Source: Amycolatopsis dendrobii (GTDB lineage: Bacteria > Actinomycetota > Actinomycetes > Mycobacteriales > Pseudonocardiaceae). From it: a stretch of DNA of 64,000 nt. The stretch is from assembly GCF_014145675.1 (NCBI RefSeq), contig NZ_JACGZW010000009.1:248001-312000 (forward strand). Reading direction: 5' to 3'. The notes beneath the pieces are model-generated. The model worked only from the letters and a program-made list of their open reading frames with translations, ran no database searches and was not told the origin of the DNA. Of the stretch, positions 8,321 to 16,488 are shown piece by piece. Positions within the stretch are counted from its first letter, which is position 1. Each line of letters begins with the position of its first letter. The position numbers and the translations under genes are program-made.

Positions 8321-8364
8321 TCGTGAGTGGCAATCGCGGTTCTAACCGTGATCGCCACTCACGA
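8321..8364. terminator. 46-bp-family palindrome, copy 1 (bidirectional terminator)
   Basis: Arms of 21 nt beginning TCGTGAGTGGC and ending GGTT around a 2-nt centre CT, then AACC... to CACTCACGA; two mismatches. It lies in the 52 bases between two convergent genes, so a hairpin in either transcript could end transcription. Same layout as copies at 15783, 31394 and 55757. Confidence 0.7.
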
Positions 8365-8368
8365 GCGT

Positions 8369-9346
8369 TCAGGACTTCGCGGCCAGCAGCACCTTCCCGA
8401 AGATGCTGCCTTCCTCGAGCATCCGGTGCGCGGACGCGGCCTCGGCCATCGGCACCACGTCGCCGACGATCGGCTGCACCGAACCCTGTTCCACCAAGGG
8501 CCACAACCGATTCCGGACATCCGCGACGATCGCCGCTTTCTGGTCGAGCGGACGAGACCGCAGCCCGGCCGCGAACACGCTCGCGCGTTTGCCCAGCAGC
8601 TTGCCGATGTTCAGCTCGCCCTTGATCCCGCCCTGCATGCCGATGATGACCAAGCGGCCGTCCGCGGCGAGCGCGTCGACGTTGCGGTCCAGGTACTTCG
8701 CGCCCATGTTGTCGAGGATGACGTCGGCGCCCTTCGTTTCGGCGCGCAGCACCTCGACGAAGTCCTGTTCCTTGTAGTTGATCGTGATGTCCGCGCCGAG
8801 CTGGCGGCAGCGTTCGAGCCGCTCGGGCGAACCCGCGGTGACCGCGACGGTCGCGCCGAGTGCCTTGCCCACCTGGATCGCGTGCGTGCCGATGCCGCCC
8901 GCGCCGCCGTGCACCAGCAGGACCTGGCCCTCGCCGAGACCGGCGTGCATCACGACGTTCGCCCACACCGTGCAGGCCACCTCGGGCAGCCCGGCCGCGG
9001 AGACCGTCTCGATCTCGGCGGGCACCGGCAGCAGCTGGCCGGCCGGGACCGCGACGCGTTCGGCGTACCCGCCGCCGGCGAGCAGCGCGCACACCTCGTC
9101 GCCGACCTGCCAGCCGTCGACGCCCTCGCCGAGTTCGGCGATCGTGCCGGAGCATTCCAAGCCGAGGATGTCGCTCGCCCCTGGCGGCGGCGGATAGTTG
9201 CCCTGCCGCTGCAGCAGGTCGGCGCGGTTGACCGCGCTGGCCGTGACGTCCAGCAGCACCTCGCCGGGACCGGGTTCCGGATCGGGGACCTCGGTCCATT
9301 CGAGCACGTCGGGGGTACCGGGTTCGCGGATCGTGATCGCGTGCAT
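8369..9346 (-). CDS. NADPH:quinone oxidoreductase (zinc-free MDR family)
   Basis: 325-residue quinone oxidoreductase of the medium-chain dehydrogenase/reductase superfamily. The N-terminal GroES-like domain (NRADLLQRQGNYPPPPGASDILGLECSG) lacks the structural-zinc cysteines, as in QOR/PIG3 enzymes. The Rossmann motif VHGGAGGIGTHAIQVGKALGA (about residues 148-168) binds NADPH. It is closest in layout to the PIG3-like NAD(P)H-quinone oxidoreductases and to M. tuberculosis Rv3777, whose position next to the aminotransferase-like gene it shares. The start is ATG 9346 (MHAITIREPG); the frame continues upstream only as antisense of the metallopeptidase gene. Confidence 0.9.
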   Translation of the reverse strand: MHAITIREPGTPDVLEWTEVPDPEPGPGEVLLDVTASAVNRADLLQRQGNYPPPPGASDILGLECSGTIAELGEGVDGWQVGDEVCALLAGGGYAERVAVPAGQLLPVPAEIETVSAAGLPEVACTVWANVVMHAGLGEGQVLLVHGGAGGIGTHAIQVGKALGATVAVTAGSPERLERCRQLGADITINYKEQDFVEVLRAETKGADVILDNMGAKYLDRNVDALAADGRLVIIGMQGGIKGELNIGKLLGKRASVFAAGLRSRPLDQKAAIVADVRNRLWPLVEQGSVQPIVGDVVPMAEAASAHRMLEEGSIFGKVLLAAKS

Positions 9347-9366
9347 GCGCCCGACTGTATCCCGGG

Positions 9367-10302
9367 TCAGCCGAGGTCGTTGGTGCTGAAGGTGTTGCAG
9401 CTCGCGGGCTGGCCGGTGCGGTAGCCGGTGGTGAACCACTTCTCGCGCTGCGCCGAGGTGCCGTGCGAGAAGCTCGACTTGTCGACGTGGCCGTTGCCGA
9501 GGTTCTTCTGGATGTAGTCGTCGCCGATCCGGGACGCGGTGTCGAGCGCGCGCGAGATGTCGTCCTGCGTGACGTCCTGGACCAGCGGTTTCCCGGAGCT
9601 GGTCGGGGTCGTGCTGGCGTGGTTGGCCCAGACGCCGGCGTAGCAGTCGGCCTGCAGTTCCAGCCGGACCGAGCCCGATGTCGGCCCGGTGCCGGTGCCG
9701 CGCTTGGACGTTCCGGTGAGGTTCTGCACGTGGTGGCCGTATTCGTGGGCCAGCACGTAGGCCTCGGTGAACAGCCCGCCCTTCGCGCCGAAGCGGGTCT
9801 TCAGCTCGTTGAAGAACGACAGATCGATGTACACGTACGAATCGGCCGGGCAGTAGAACGGGCCGGTGTCCGAGGTCGCGCCGCCGCAGCCGGTGCGCAC
9901 GCCGCCGGTGAAGAAGCGGGTTGTCGCCTTGCGGTAGGTCTGGCCGGAACGGGAGAACTCCTGCGTCCAGTAGTCCTGGATGGAGTTGACGACCGCGACG
10001 ATCGCGCAGTCGTGGTCGCGGTTCGCGTCGGCTCCGGTCTTGCACTTCTTCGCGAGCGTGCCGGCGTCCAGCTGCTGCCCGGACTGGACGTCGCTGAGCC
10101 CGATCCCGCCCGCCGCGGGCGAGGTCCCGGTGCTGGGAACGCCGCCGAACTGGGAAAACAGGAAGTAGATGACCAGGCCGACGAGGCCGAGCCCGCCGCC
10201 GCCGATGGCCACGCGGCCGCCGATGCCGCCGCCGCCTCCGCCGCTGCCGCGCATGTCCTGGATCTCAGAAGCGTCCAGATCCGCGTTGTCGTCGAATCGC
10301 AC
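9367..10302 (-). CDS. neutral zinc metallopeptidase (YpfJ/KPN_02809 family)
   Basis: Predicted membrane-anchored zinc metallopeptidase. Residues 1-30 are cytoplasmic and Gly-rich, a single helix spans about 31-50, and the catalytic domain faces out. The zincin motif HEYGH is at 186-190, and the third ligand is probably E215 in RLELQADC. Four cysteines (C87, C99, C139, C151) may form disulphides. Length 311 aa fits the family. The start is GTG 10302 (RFDDNADLDASEIQD), the universal N-terminus of this family; longer frames are not conserved in style. Physiological substrates of the family are not established. Confidence 0.88.
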   Translation of the reverse strand: MRFDDNADLDASEIQDMRGSGGGGGGIGGRVAIGGGGLGLVGLVIYFLFSQFGGVPSTGTSPAAGGIGLSDVQSGQQLDAGTLAKKCKTGADANRDHDCAIVAVVNSIQDYWTQEFSRSGQTYRKATTRFFTGGVRTGCGGATSDTGPFYCPADSYVYIDLSFFNELKTRFGAKGGLFTEAYVLAHEYGHHVQNLTGTSKRGTGTGPTSGSVRLELQADCYAGVWANHASTTPTSSGKPLVQDVTQDDISRALDTASRIGDDYIQKNLGNGHVDKSSFSHGTSAQREKWFTTGYRTGQPASCNTFSTNDLG

Positions 10303-10815
10303 GCGGAAAGGGTAGCCGCAAACCTGGAAACGAGGCTGGGTGCGGCCCCTGCGCTGGGGGCCGCACCCAGGTACTACCGAGGTTTCGTTGACAGCGGTTG
10401 GCCACCTGCGGGCTGGCGTCCGGCGCTGCCTTCGCGGTGCCGAGGCCGCGAAGAGAAGCAGCGGCATAACGACGCCGGTGCGCATGGCCGATGCCGGAGC
10501 GCACGGGGTGCTCGTGCTGTTCGCAATCGCGACCGAACCGGAACGGGGCCGTGCCGATCGCGGGGACACAGCGGGCGGTCAACCGCGGGAACTACCTGCC
10601 ATGCCACCACCTGGCCTTTCCCGGGGGGAAACGCGGCCCGGCGTGCCCTTCGGCGCGCTCTTCGGATCCTCGTCGTCCCTCCGCTGCCTCCCGAGGATGC
10701 GCTTCTTCGCGCCGAGTCTCAACCTTTTCGTAACCCTCCATTGGGGGAAGTTCGGCCGGAAATTTCACGGCGGGCCGAAACGGAGCGGCGAAACCGGCCT
10801 TCTACGCTTCCGGGC
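10303..10815. other. 513-bp intergenic region without a recognised gene
   Basis: No frame here has a convincing product. The open frames are Arg/Pro-rich and lack family features. The left edge holds a strong 14-bp hairpin (10336-10370); the right end precedes a MarR gene whose ATG follows TTCCGGGC. The segment just before the MarR gene (AACCTTTTCGTAACCC) is AT-richer than average and may hold its promoter. Confidence 0.5.
10336..10370. terminator. 14-bp perfect hairpin upstream of metallopeptidase gene
   Basis: Arms CTGGGTGCGGCCCC and GGGGCCGCACCCAG with a 7-nt loop. It sits 34 bases upstream of the leftward metallopeptidase start, so it is either a 5'-leader structure or the terminator of an unrecognised leftward transcript. 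There is no T-run. Confidence 0.5.
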
Positions 10816-11307
10816 ATGAGCGATGACCAGGACGTGCGCTGGCTCGACCCGGCCGAACAGCACGCCTGGCGGGCTTACATCGTCGCGTCGCTGCGGCTGC
10901 GCCAGCGGCTGCACCGCGAACTGACCGAAAGCCACGGCATCTCGCTCGCCGACTACGAGGTCCTGGTGTGCCTGAACCTGGCCCCGGACCGGTGCACCCG
11001 GATGACGGAACTGGCGGCCCAGCTGGGCTCGACGAAGAGCAGGCTGTCGCACCAGATCGGCAAACTGGAGATCGCCGGGCTGGTCACCCGCCGCCCGGAC
11101 CCGGAAGACAAGCGCGGCGTGCTGACCGAACTGACCGACGCCGGCCAGCGCGTACTGGACGAAGCCGCGCCGACGCACGTGCGCGGCGCCCGCGAGCACC
11201 TGATCGACCTGCTGACGCCCGCCGAGCAGACCGCGGTGGCCACGGCGTTCACCCGGGTCCTCGAACACCTGGACGACGTCGAAGGACGGCGCGATACCCT
11301 GACCTAG
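10816..11307 (+). CDS. MarR family transcriptional regulator
   Basis: 163-residue MarR-type winged-helix protein. The core is LADYEVLVCLNLAPDRCTRMTELAAQLGSTKSRLSHQIGKLEIAGLVTRRPDPEDKRGVLTELTDAG, with the recognition helix near residues 72-86 and the wing DPEDKRG. Flanking helices would form the dimer interface. Ligand and target are unknown. It is not divergent from an obvious target; 513 bases without genes lie upstream, and a tRNA-Ser gene follows 2 bases after the stop. Confidence 0.88.
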   Translation: MSDDQDVRWLDPAEQHAWRAYIVASLRLRQRLHRELTESHGISLADYEVLVCLNLAPDRCTRMTELAAQLGSTKSRLSHQIGKLEIAGLVTRRPDPEDKRGVLTELTDAGQRVLDEAAPTHVRGAREHLIDLLTPAEQTAVATAFTRVLEHLDDVEGRRDTLT

Positions 11308-11309
11308 AA

Positions 11310-11394
11310 GGAAGCGTGGCAGAGCGGCCGAATGCAGACGCCTTGAAAGCGTCCGTAGGGAAACCTACCGGGGGTTCAAATCCCTCCGCTTCCG
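11310..11394 (+). tRNA. tRNA-Ser (anticodon TGA)
   Basis: The acceptor stem GGAAGCG pairs with CGCTTCC, followed by discriminator G. The anticodon loop CTTGAAA is flanked by GACGC/GCGTC, giving anticodon TGA. There is a long variable arm (GTAGG GAAA CCTAC) typical of class II tRNA-Ser, and a T loop TTCAAAT. 85 nt without an encoded CCA. Confidence 0.95.
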
Positions 11395-11412
11395 CTTGAC
11401 GCCTCGAGTGTC

Positions 11413-11457
11413 CGGCCCCGGATTCCGCACATCCCGCGGGAGACCGGGGCCGTTTTT
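11413..11457 (+). terminator. intrinsic terminator after tRNA-Ser
   Basis: The stem CGGCCCCGG / CCGGGGCCG is followed at once by TTTTT (11453-11457), one of the few classical T-tailed terminators in the window. It lies 18 bases past the tRNA 3' end. Confidence 0.8.
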
Positions 11458-11502
11458 CTCCGGCTGCCTGTCCCGGGTCCGCGCGGGTACCCTGTCCGTG
11501 CT

Positions 11503-11715
11503 GTGCGCCGGGTTCCCGTGGAGTCTTCCGTCATTCGCGACGTCGGCTACGACGCCGCGAAGTCGGTGCTGGAAATCGGATTCCGCAACGGCGGCGTTTA
11601 CCGCTACCACCTCGTCCCCGCGCGGGTGCATCGTGAGCTGATGGCCGCCGAGAGCCCGGGGCGCTACCTCAACCAGGAGATCAAGCCGCGGTTTCCCGGG
11701 CAAGAGGTGGAGTGA
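11503..11715 (+). CDS. KTSC domain protein
   Basis: 70-residue protein made almost wholly of a KTSC domain: VESSVIRDVGYDAAKSVLEIGFRNGGVYRYHLVPARVHRELMAAESPGRYLNQEIKPRF. KTSC domains are small beta-alpha folds, sometimes fused to lysyl-tRNA synthetase-like proteins; their function is not settled. The start is GTG 11503. It is convergent with the DUF2277 gene, with 8 bases between the ends. Confidence 0.85.
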   Translation: MRRVPVESSVIRDVGYDAAKSVLEIGFRNGGVYRYHLVPARVHRELMAAESPGRYLNQEIKPRFPGQEVE

Positions 11716-11723
11716 TTGCGGCG

Positions 11724-12005
11724 TCAGGCTTTCTTGGCCTCGCGCTGGGCGATTCGCGCCTGGACCTCCGGGCGGCGCAGCGGCGGCACGGTCGCCGGCG
11801 GCTGGCGGCGCTGCGGGAGTTCTTCCAGCAGCCGCGCGGTGATCTGGGCGATTTCGGCGACCGCCGCCTCGAACGGTTCGCGCGTCGCGTCCGAAAGAGA
11901 CTGCACCCCGGTCACTTTGCGCACGTACTGGCGTGCCGCGGCTTCGATCTCGTCCGTGGTGGCGGCGGGCTGCAGGCCGCGGAGCGTCGTGATGTTTCGG
12001 CACAT
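11724..12005 (-). CDS. DUF2277 protein
   Basis: 93-residue DUF2277 protein recognised by its invariant start MCRNITTLRGLQP and the helix TDEIEAAARQYVRKVTGV. The C-terminus is basic (RPEVQARIAQREAKKA). Soluble, function unknown, widespread in actinobacteria; several relatives are annotated as DNA-repair associated on context only. It is divergent from the Ldh-like gene. Confidence 0.87.
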   Translation of the reverse strand: MCRNITTLRGLQPAATTDEIEAAARQYVRKVTGVQSLSDATREPFEAAVAEIAQITARLLEELPQRRQPPATVPPLRRPEVQARIAQREAKKA

Positions 12006-12097
12006 GTGCTTCAGGGTACGTCTCTGCGGCTGACCTCATCACACTCTAGGGCCAACCTCGTTGACGGGGTCCGAGATCGCCCGGCAACCTTGATGAA

Positions 12098-13039
12098 GTG
12101 CCCCTCAGACCGCGTGCTCCCCGGCTCAGCCGCCCCCTTCCGGAAGTTCCCGCCGACACCCCGATTCCCGAGCAGGCCTGGCAGCGCGTTCCCGCCGACG
12201 AACTGGTCACGCTCGTTTCCGTTGTCCTGATGGCACAAGGCTTTCCCGAAGAGCGTGCGCGTCCGGCCGCGGAAGCGTTGTGCCATGGCGATCTCACTGG
12301 CGCACCGGAAACCGGCGTCGGGGAGCTGACCCGGGTGCATTTGCCCGCGATCGAGAACGGGCTGGTCAGTCCTGGCGCGCAGCCGTTGCTGATCGCGGAC
12401 CGTGGCGCTGCGGCGCTGGTCGACTATCGGCACGCGTCCGGGCTTTGGGCGGTTGGCGACGCGATGGATCGCGCCGTGCAGCGGGCCGGGCGGTTCGGGG
12501 TCGGGCTGCTGTCGTTGCGCGGGGTCGGGCCGTTCGGGCGGGTCGGGCATCACGCGGCGCGGGCGTTGCCGCACGGGATGATCGGCATTGTGATGGCTGC
12601 CGGAGGGTACGCGGATCAGCCGGTGCATCCGCTGGGGATGGCCGCTCCCGCCGGGGCTTATCCGGAGTTCGTGCTGGATGTTGATCTTGCTGACACGGCT
12701 CGGAATCCGCAGTTCGCCGGGTTCGCCCTGATGGTGGATGTGTTGGCCGGGGTGTTGTCCGGGGTCGCGGATCATGAGCACGACACTGGGTTGCTGGTGC
12801 TCGCGATCGCGCCTACGACGTTGCGTAGTGCGGATGGGTTTTACCGGGCTGCCAGTGCGGTGTTCGGGAGCATGCTCGGATGGGAGGGCGGTGCTCCGGT
12901 GCGGTATCCCGGATGGCGGGAGGCGCAGTATCTGGAGCAGTGCCGGGCGTTGGGGGTGCCGTTGCCCGGAGCGGTGCGGAGGCAGTTGGATTCGTTGGCG
13001 TTGAAGTTGGGCAGGGCGCCGTTGACCACTGTGGGGTGA
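12098..13039 (+). CDS. Ldh family (malate/L-sulfolactate dehydrogenase type) protein, catalytic His replaced
   Basis: 313-residue member of the Ldh_2 family of NAD(P)-dependent 2-hydroxyacid dehydrogenases. It has the family block VGLLSLRGVGPFGRVGHHAARALPHGMIGIVMAAGG and a C-terminal GSMLGWEGGAPVRYPGWREAQYLEQCRALGVPLPGAV. In active enzymes the N-terminal region carries D-x-x-G-x-x-SHG with the catalytic His; here it reads GDLTGAPETGVGEL (about residues 64-76), so the His is Thr. The protein is also shorter than the usual 340-360 aa, missing part of the middle. It may have lost activity or use another residue. The start is GTG 12098. Codon usage in the second half is unusually rich in G-ending codons (GGG, TTG). 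Confidence 0.72.
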   Translation: MPLRPRAPRLSRPLPEVPADTPIPEQAWQRVPADELVTLVSVVLMAQGFPEERARPAAEALCHGDLTGAPETGVGELTRVHLPAIENGLVSPGAQPLLIADRGAAALVDYRHASGLWAVGDAMDRAVQRAGRFGVGLLSLRGVGPFGRVGHHAARALPHGMIGIVMAAGGYADQPVHPLGMAAPAGAYPEFVLDVDLADTARNPQFAGFALMVDVLAGVLSGVADHEHDTGLLVLAIAPTTLRSADGFYRAASAVFGSMLGWEGGAPVRYPGWREAQYLEQCRALGVPLPGAVRRQLDSLALKLGRAPLTTVG

Positions 13040-13049
13040 GCGGGCTGGT

Positions 13050-13087
13050 CGTGAGGGGAACCCTGAGGAATCAGGGTGGCCCTCACG
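13050..13087. terminator. type-B palindrome, copy 1
   Basis: 17-nt arms CGTGAGGGGAACCCTGA and TCAGGGTGGCCCTCACG (two mismatches) around GGAA, lying between convergent genes (13039 and 13107). It shares the GGAACCCT core with the element at 21910. Confidence 0.65.
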
Positions 13088-13106
13088 GACGGTCAGGCCA
13101 GGGGAG

Positions 13107-13328
13107 TCAGTGCTCCAGAGAGACGCGGGCGGTTTCGTTGCCGACTGCTACTACGTCGCCGTCTGCCAGTTGGCGGCCCCGGCGGATTTCTACCTCGCCG
13201 TTGACGGTGACTTCTTCCGCGTCGATCAGGTCTTTCGCGTGTGAGCCGTTGTCCGCGAGGTCGGCCAGTTTCAGGAATTGGCCCAGCCTGATCGGTTCTC
13301 CGGTGATCGGGACGTCGCGCGTGCTCAT
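13107..13328 (-). CDS. S4-domain RNA-binding protein
   Basis: 73 residues from the ATG at 13328 (MSTRDVPITG); an ATG 12 bases upstream is also possible. It is a single S4 domain: EPIRLGQFLKLADLADNGSHAKDLIDAEEVTVNGEVEIRRGRQLADGDVVAV, the alpha-L RNA-binding motif in the form of the YaaA/YbcJ family. Such free-standing S4 proteins bind structured RNA, often ribosomal; the target here is unknown. Confidence 0.9.
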   Translation of the reverse strand: MSTRDVPITGEPIRLGQFLKLADLADNGSHAKDLIDAEEVTVNGEVEIRRGRQLADGDVVAVGNETARVSLEH

Positions 13329-13341
13329 GGACCGCATCATG

Positions 13342-14094
13342 TCACGGCATGGTTGTCGCTCGGTTGTACAGATCGATGATCTGGTCGTCGAAGTAGCTCG
13401 AGTACGAGACGTCGTCGGTGTAGCCGCCTCCCTCGTAGCCGCCGATTACGCCTACTACGGTGCCCGTTTTCGTGTCGGGGGACGGGTCGGCTACCAACGG
13501 GCTGCCGCTCGTGCCGGTTGCGAAGCCTGGGCAGTCGACTCTCATCTGGTGTTCGTCTTGCTGCTGGGTGTGCGTTTCGCAGGTGGCGAGCTCGTCGACG
13601 CCGTCGGGGTAGCCGGCGACGGTCACGGGGCGCGCGAAGGGGCCGTTCGTGCCTAGCTGGTTGGCTCCGGTCACTGTCTCCAGCGGTTCCGGGGAACCGT
13701 CTTGGCGGGCGGTCGCGAAACCGACATCGAGGTTGGGATCGGACGAGTCGATCCAGCTCTGGGCGACCAGTTCGTTCCCGACCTGCCAGTATCCGTAGGG
13801 CGCGACGCCGTCGTGGAAACCCGGTGCGAAGGTGACATTGGCCAGGTAGCCGCCGCCTTCGCCGTCGTGGATGCAGTGTGCGGCGGTGAGCAGTTCGTCT
13901 CCGCGCGGGCTGTGCACGACGCTCGCGGTGCAGTAATGGGAGCCGTCGACGAACAGCGCGCCGATGGACGCTTGGATCGGCTTCGCCGGGGTTGGCGTCG
14001 TCGCGACCGCTGGCTCCGCTGCGTGCTCAGCACAAGCCACGATGGTCCCGCTCGCACTCATCAGTGCGAACAGCCCGATCACCGTGCGCCGCAT
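13342..14094 (-). CDS. trypsin-like serine protease, predicted lipoprotein
   Basis: 250-residue chymotrypsin-fold protease. The signal peptide MRRTVIGLFALMSASGTIVAC ends in a lipobox (IVAC, Cys at about 21), so the mature protein is probably tethered to the membrane. The triad is recognisable as His in LLTAAHCIH, Asp in DPNLDVGFAT and Ser in FATGTSGSPLV; two further Cys (in ELATCET and RVDCPGF) bracket the active-site loop. The start is ATG 14094; the frame reads on upstream only as antisense of the SDR gene. It is divergent from that SDR gene with 66 bases between. Confidence 0.87.
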   Translation of the reverse strand: MRRTVIGLFALMSASGTIVACAEHAAEPAVATTPTPAKPIQASIGALFVDGSHYCTASVVHSPRGDELLTAAHCIHDGEGGGYLANVTFAPGFHDGVAPYGYWQVGNELVAQSWIDSSDPNLDVGFATARQDGSPEPLETVTGANQLGTNGPFARPVTVAGYPDGVDELATCETHTQQQDEHQMRVDCPGFATGTSGSPLVADPSPDTKTGTVVGVIGGYEGGGYTDDVSYSSYFDDQIIDLYNRATTMP

Positions 14095-14160
14095 GCCACC
14101 TCCTGTACTGGTCCTCGTCACTAGTATCAGAGAACGCGGTGAGACCAGGGTGGGGAGACG

Positions 14161-14997
14161 ATGAAGGACTTCTCGAACAAAGTCGCAGTGATCACCGGAG
14201 CGGGCTCGGGCATCGGCCGGGCGCTGGCGCTTGAACTCGCGTTGCACGGCGCGCTCCTCGAACTGTCCGATGTCGACGCCGAGGGTCTCGAGGGCACGGT
14301 GCGCGAAGCCCGCGAACGCGGGGCCGAGGTGCGGGGGCATTCCCTCGACGTGGCCGACCGGGCCGCGGTCCTCGCGCACGCCGAAGACGTCGTCCAAGAG
14401 CACGGGCGGGTCAACCTCGTCGTGAACAACGCCGGGGTGGCGCTGGGCGCGACCGTCGAGGACATGACGTTCGAGGATTTCGACTGGCTGCTCGGCGTCA
14501 ACCTCGGCGGCGTCGTGAACGGCACGAAGGCATTCCTGCCGCACCTCATCGACTCCGGCGACGGCTACGTCGTCAATATCTCCAGCGTGTTCGGATTCGT
14601 CGGAGTGCCTACGCAGAGTGCCTACAACGCGGCGAAGTTCGCCGTCCGCGGATTCACCGAGTCGCTGCGCGAAGAAATGCTCGCGGCGCGGCATCCAGTC
14701 GGCGTCAGCTGCGTGCACCCGGGCGGGATCAAGACCAACATCGCCCGCAACGCACGCGGCGGCGGGGGCGGCGACCAAGCCAAAGCGGCGGCCGGATTCG
14801 AGAAAATCGCCCTTACCACACCGAAGAAAGCGGCCGAGACGATCCTGCGCGGCGTGCGCAGGCGGTCCGCGCGGATCCTCATCGGACCGGACGCGTACGT
14901 GATCGACGCGATCCCGCGCGTCCTCGGTTCGGCATACCAGCGTCCGCTCGCGGTTTTGGCGCGCCAGGGACTCAAACGCGTCCAGCGGAACGGATAA
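14161..14997 (+). CDS. short-chain dehydrogenase/reductase
   Basis: 278-residue classical SDR. The cofactor motif TGAGSGIG is at about 13-20, with the NNAGVA block, the active-site Ser in VVNISSVFGF and the YNAAK catalytic pair. Asp after the second beta strand (ELSDVDAEG) suggests NAD(H) preference. The C-terminal tail after HPGGIKTNIARNARG is longer than in minimal SDRs and matches the acetoin dehydrogenase-like / mycobacterial SDR group. Substrate unknown. It is preceded by GGGGAG at a good distance. Confidence 0.88.
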   Translation: MKDFSNKVAVITGAGSGIGRALALELALHGALLELSDVDAEGLEGTVREARERGAEVRGHSLDVADRAAVLAHAEDVVQEHGRVNLVVNNAGVALGATVEDMTFEDFDWLLGVNLGGVVNGTKAFLPHLIDSGDGYVVNISSVFGFVGVPTQSAYNAAKFAVRGFTESLREEMLAARHPVGVSCVHPGGIKTNIARNARGGGGGDQAKAAAGFEKIALTTPKKAAETILRGVRRRSARILIGPDAYVIDAIPRVLGSAYQRPLAVLARQGLKRVQRNG

Positions 14998-15118
14998 CGC
15001 GTCGCGACTGTCCGCATTCTTGATCACCCGATGGAGTTGCATTTTCGCCGAACCCCTCGGGAATGTCGCAGAATGCTGCCAGTCCACTCGTGTGTCCGCA
15101 CCCCGGAGGTAGCCCTCG

Positions 15119-15775
15119 ATGCTGCGCCTTGCCGAGCGCCGATTGGCCGCGCCCGCTGACCGCGCCTCCGGGGAACTGGTCGACCGCACCGGCATCATCG
15201 CCGCGAGCCTGCCGCGCGGGCCGCGGCTGCCGGACGAGGCCGCGCCGGAGACGAGCTGCGAATCGACCCAGCAGATCCCGGTGATCGCCGGGTGCGCGCC
15301 CGCCGAGGAACGCCCGCGCGCGGTCGCGTCGCGGCGGCGGGCCCGGGTGTGGGTCGGCGCCGGATTGGCCGTGGTCCTGGTCGGGCTCGGCTGGCTCGCC
15401 GGAGGGTTCTTCACCGGCGCGCTGCCCGGACAGCCCGCGGACGACGCCGTCGTGCAGGCCGAGCAGCGCGTTCCGATCGCGGAGCAGCAGATCCCCGTCC
15501 CGTCGACGATCACGCCGCCGGTGACGCAGACCGCCCCGCCGGTCACGGTCTATGTCCCGGTGCCCGCGCACCAGACTCCGGCGCGGCGGCACACTCCGGT
15601 CCACCCGACCACGCCGCGCGCGGCGGCGGCTCCGCAATCCTCGGCGCAGGCCGATCCGCGTGCGGACCTCGACACGCCGACGCCGAGCAAGACCCCGGCG
15701 CGGGTGGGCATCGACCAGTTCCTCGACTGGAAGCCCTGGCTTGACGCGGCACAGCGGATGGCTGGCGGGCGCTGA
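15119..15775 (+). CDS. hypothetical single-pass membrane protein with Pro/Thr-rich outer region
   Basis: Not recognised. 218 residues: a cytoplasmic N-terminus of about 75 residues, one clear helix (VWVGAGLAVVLVGLGWLAGGFF, about 77-98), then an extracytoplasmic region rich in Pro, Thr, Val and Ala (VPSTITPPVTQTAPPVTVYVPVP) ending in a short folded-looking tail (VGIDQFLDWKPWLDAAQRMAGG). GGAGG lies 8 bases before the ATG. It may be a cell-wall-spanning or anchoring protein; no enzymatic motif is visible. Confidence 0.72.
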   Translation: MLRLAERRLAAPADRASGELVDRTGIIAASLPRGPRLPDEAAPETSCESTQQIPVIAGCAPAEERPRAVASRRRARVWVGAGLAVVLVGLGWLAGGFFTGALPGQPADDAVVQAEQRVPIAEQQIPVPSTITPPVTQTAPPVTVYVPVPAHQTPARRHTPVHPTTPRAAAAPQSSAQADPRADLDTPTPSKTPARVGIDQFLDWKPWLDAAQRMAGGR

Positions 15776-15782
15776 CCACCGG

Positions 15783-15828
15783 GTCGTGCGTGTTTATGCC
15801 GGTGAGAACTGGCGTGAACACGCACGAC
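15783..15828. terminator. 46-bp-family palindrome, copy 2
   Basis: Two 22-nt arms (starting GTCGTGCGTGTT, ending AACACGCACGAC) with a 2-nt centre AG and four mismatches near the centre. It lies between the convergent membrane-protein gene and the response-regulator gene, 7 bases after one stop and 3 before the other. Confidence 0.65.
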
Positions 15829-15831
15829 GGG

Positions 15832-16488
15832 TCAGCCGATCCAGCCGTATTCGTGTTCCGGACGTCCCGTCGCGCCGTAGCGGAGCCGCATCTCCACTGC
15901 TCCCGACTCCGCCAGCGCGGTCAGATATCGCTGCGCCGTAGCGCGGGCCATGCCGAGTTCGCGGGCCACTTCGGCGGCCGACAGCGGGGTCGGCGAACCG
16001 CGCAGCCGCTCCGACACCAGGCGTGCCGTCGCGCTTGATTGGCCCTTCGGGGTCGCCGCGCGGTCTTGATCGTGGAGGGCGCGGAAGGCCCGGTCCACGT
16101 CGTCCTGGGACAGTGGACGTTCGGTCGTGACCAGGCCGCGGTACCGGGCGTACGACGTGAGCCGTTCCGACAACTGCCGCGTCGTGAACGGTTTGATCAG
16201 GTAGTTCAGGGCCCCCGCACGGATCGCGGCGGAGATCGACGCGGCGTCGGTGGCTGCGGACAGCACGATGGTGTCCGTCTTCAGATCGGGCAGGACGGAA
16301 AGGCCGGGCTCATCCGGCAGGTAGACGTCCAGCAGCACCAGGTCGGGGGCCAGTTCCCGCACGCGGGCGCGGGCTTCGGCGGCCGTGTGCGCGACTCCGG
16401 CGACGGTGAAGCCCGGTACCTCCGACACGAATCCCGCGTGCACGCCGGCGACGCGGAAGTCGTCGTCCACGATCAGGGTGCGGATCAT
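15832..16488 (-). CDS. response regulator, CitB/DcuR type
   Basis: 218-residue two-component response regulator. The receiver domain (1-120) has the acidic pocket VDDD, the phospho-acceptor D54 in LLDVYLPDEPG and K99 in YLIKPF. The C-terminal helix-turn-helix (SAAEVARELGMARATAQRYLTALAESGAVEMRLRYG) is of the CitB/DcuR class. The start is ATG 16488, which overlaps the kinase stop by 4 bases (ATGA). The pair is divergent from an ABC importer and so is the likely regulator of it, or of a related carboxylate or sulfonate uptake system. Confidence 0.92.
   Translation of the reverse strand: MIRTLIVDDDFRVAGVHAGFVSEVPGFTVAGVAHTAAEARARVRELAPDLVLLDVYLPDEPGLSVLPDLKTDTIVLSAATDAASISAAIRAGALNYLIKPFTTRQLSERLTSYARYRGLVTTERPLSQDDVDRAFRALHDQDRAATPKGQSSATARLVSERLRGSPTPLSAAEVARELGMARATAQRYLTALAESGAVEMRLRYGATGRPEHEYGWIG

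Noticed and set aside
10374..10610. Small minus-strand frame ending next to the 10336 hairpin
   Set aside because: The product is Arg/Pro/Ala-rich with no recognisable features; the match of its stop with the hairpin may be chance.
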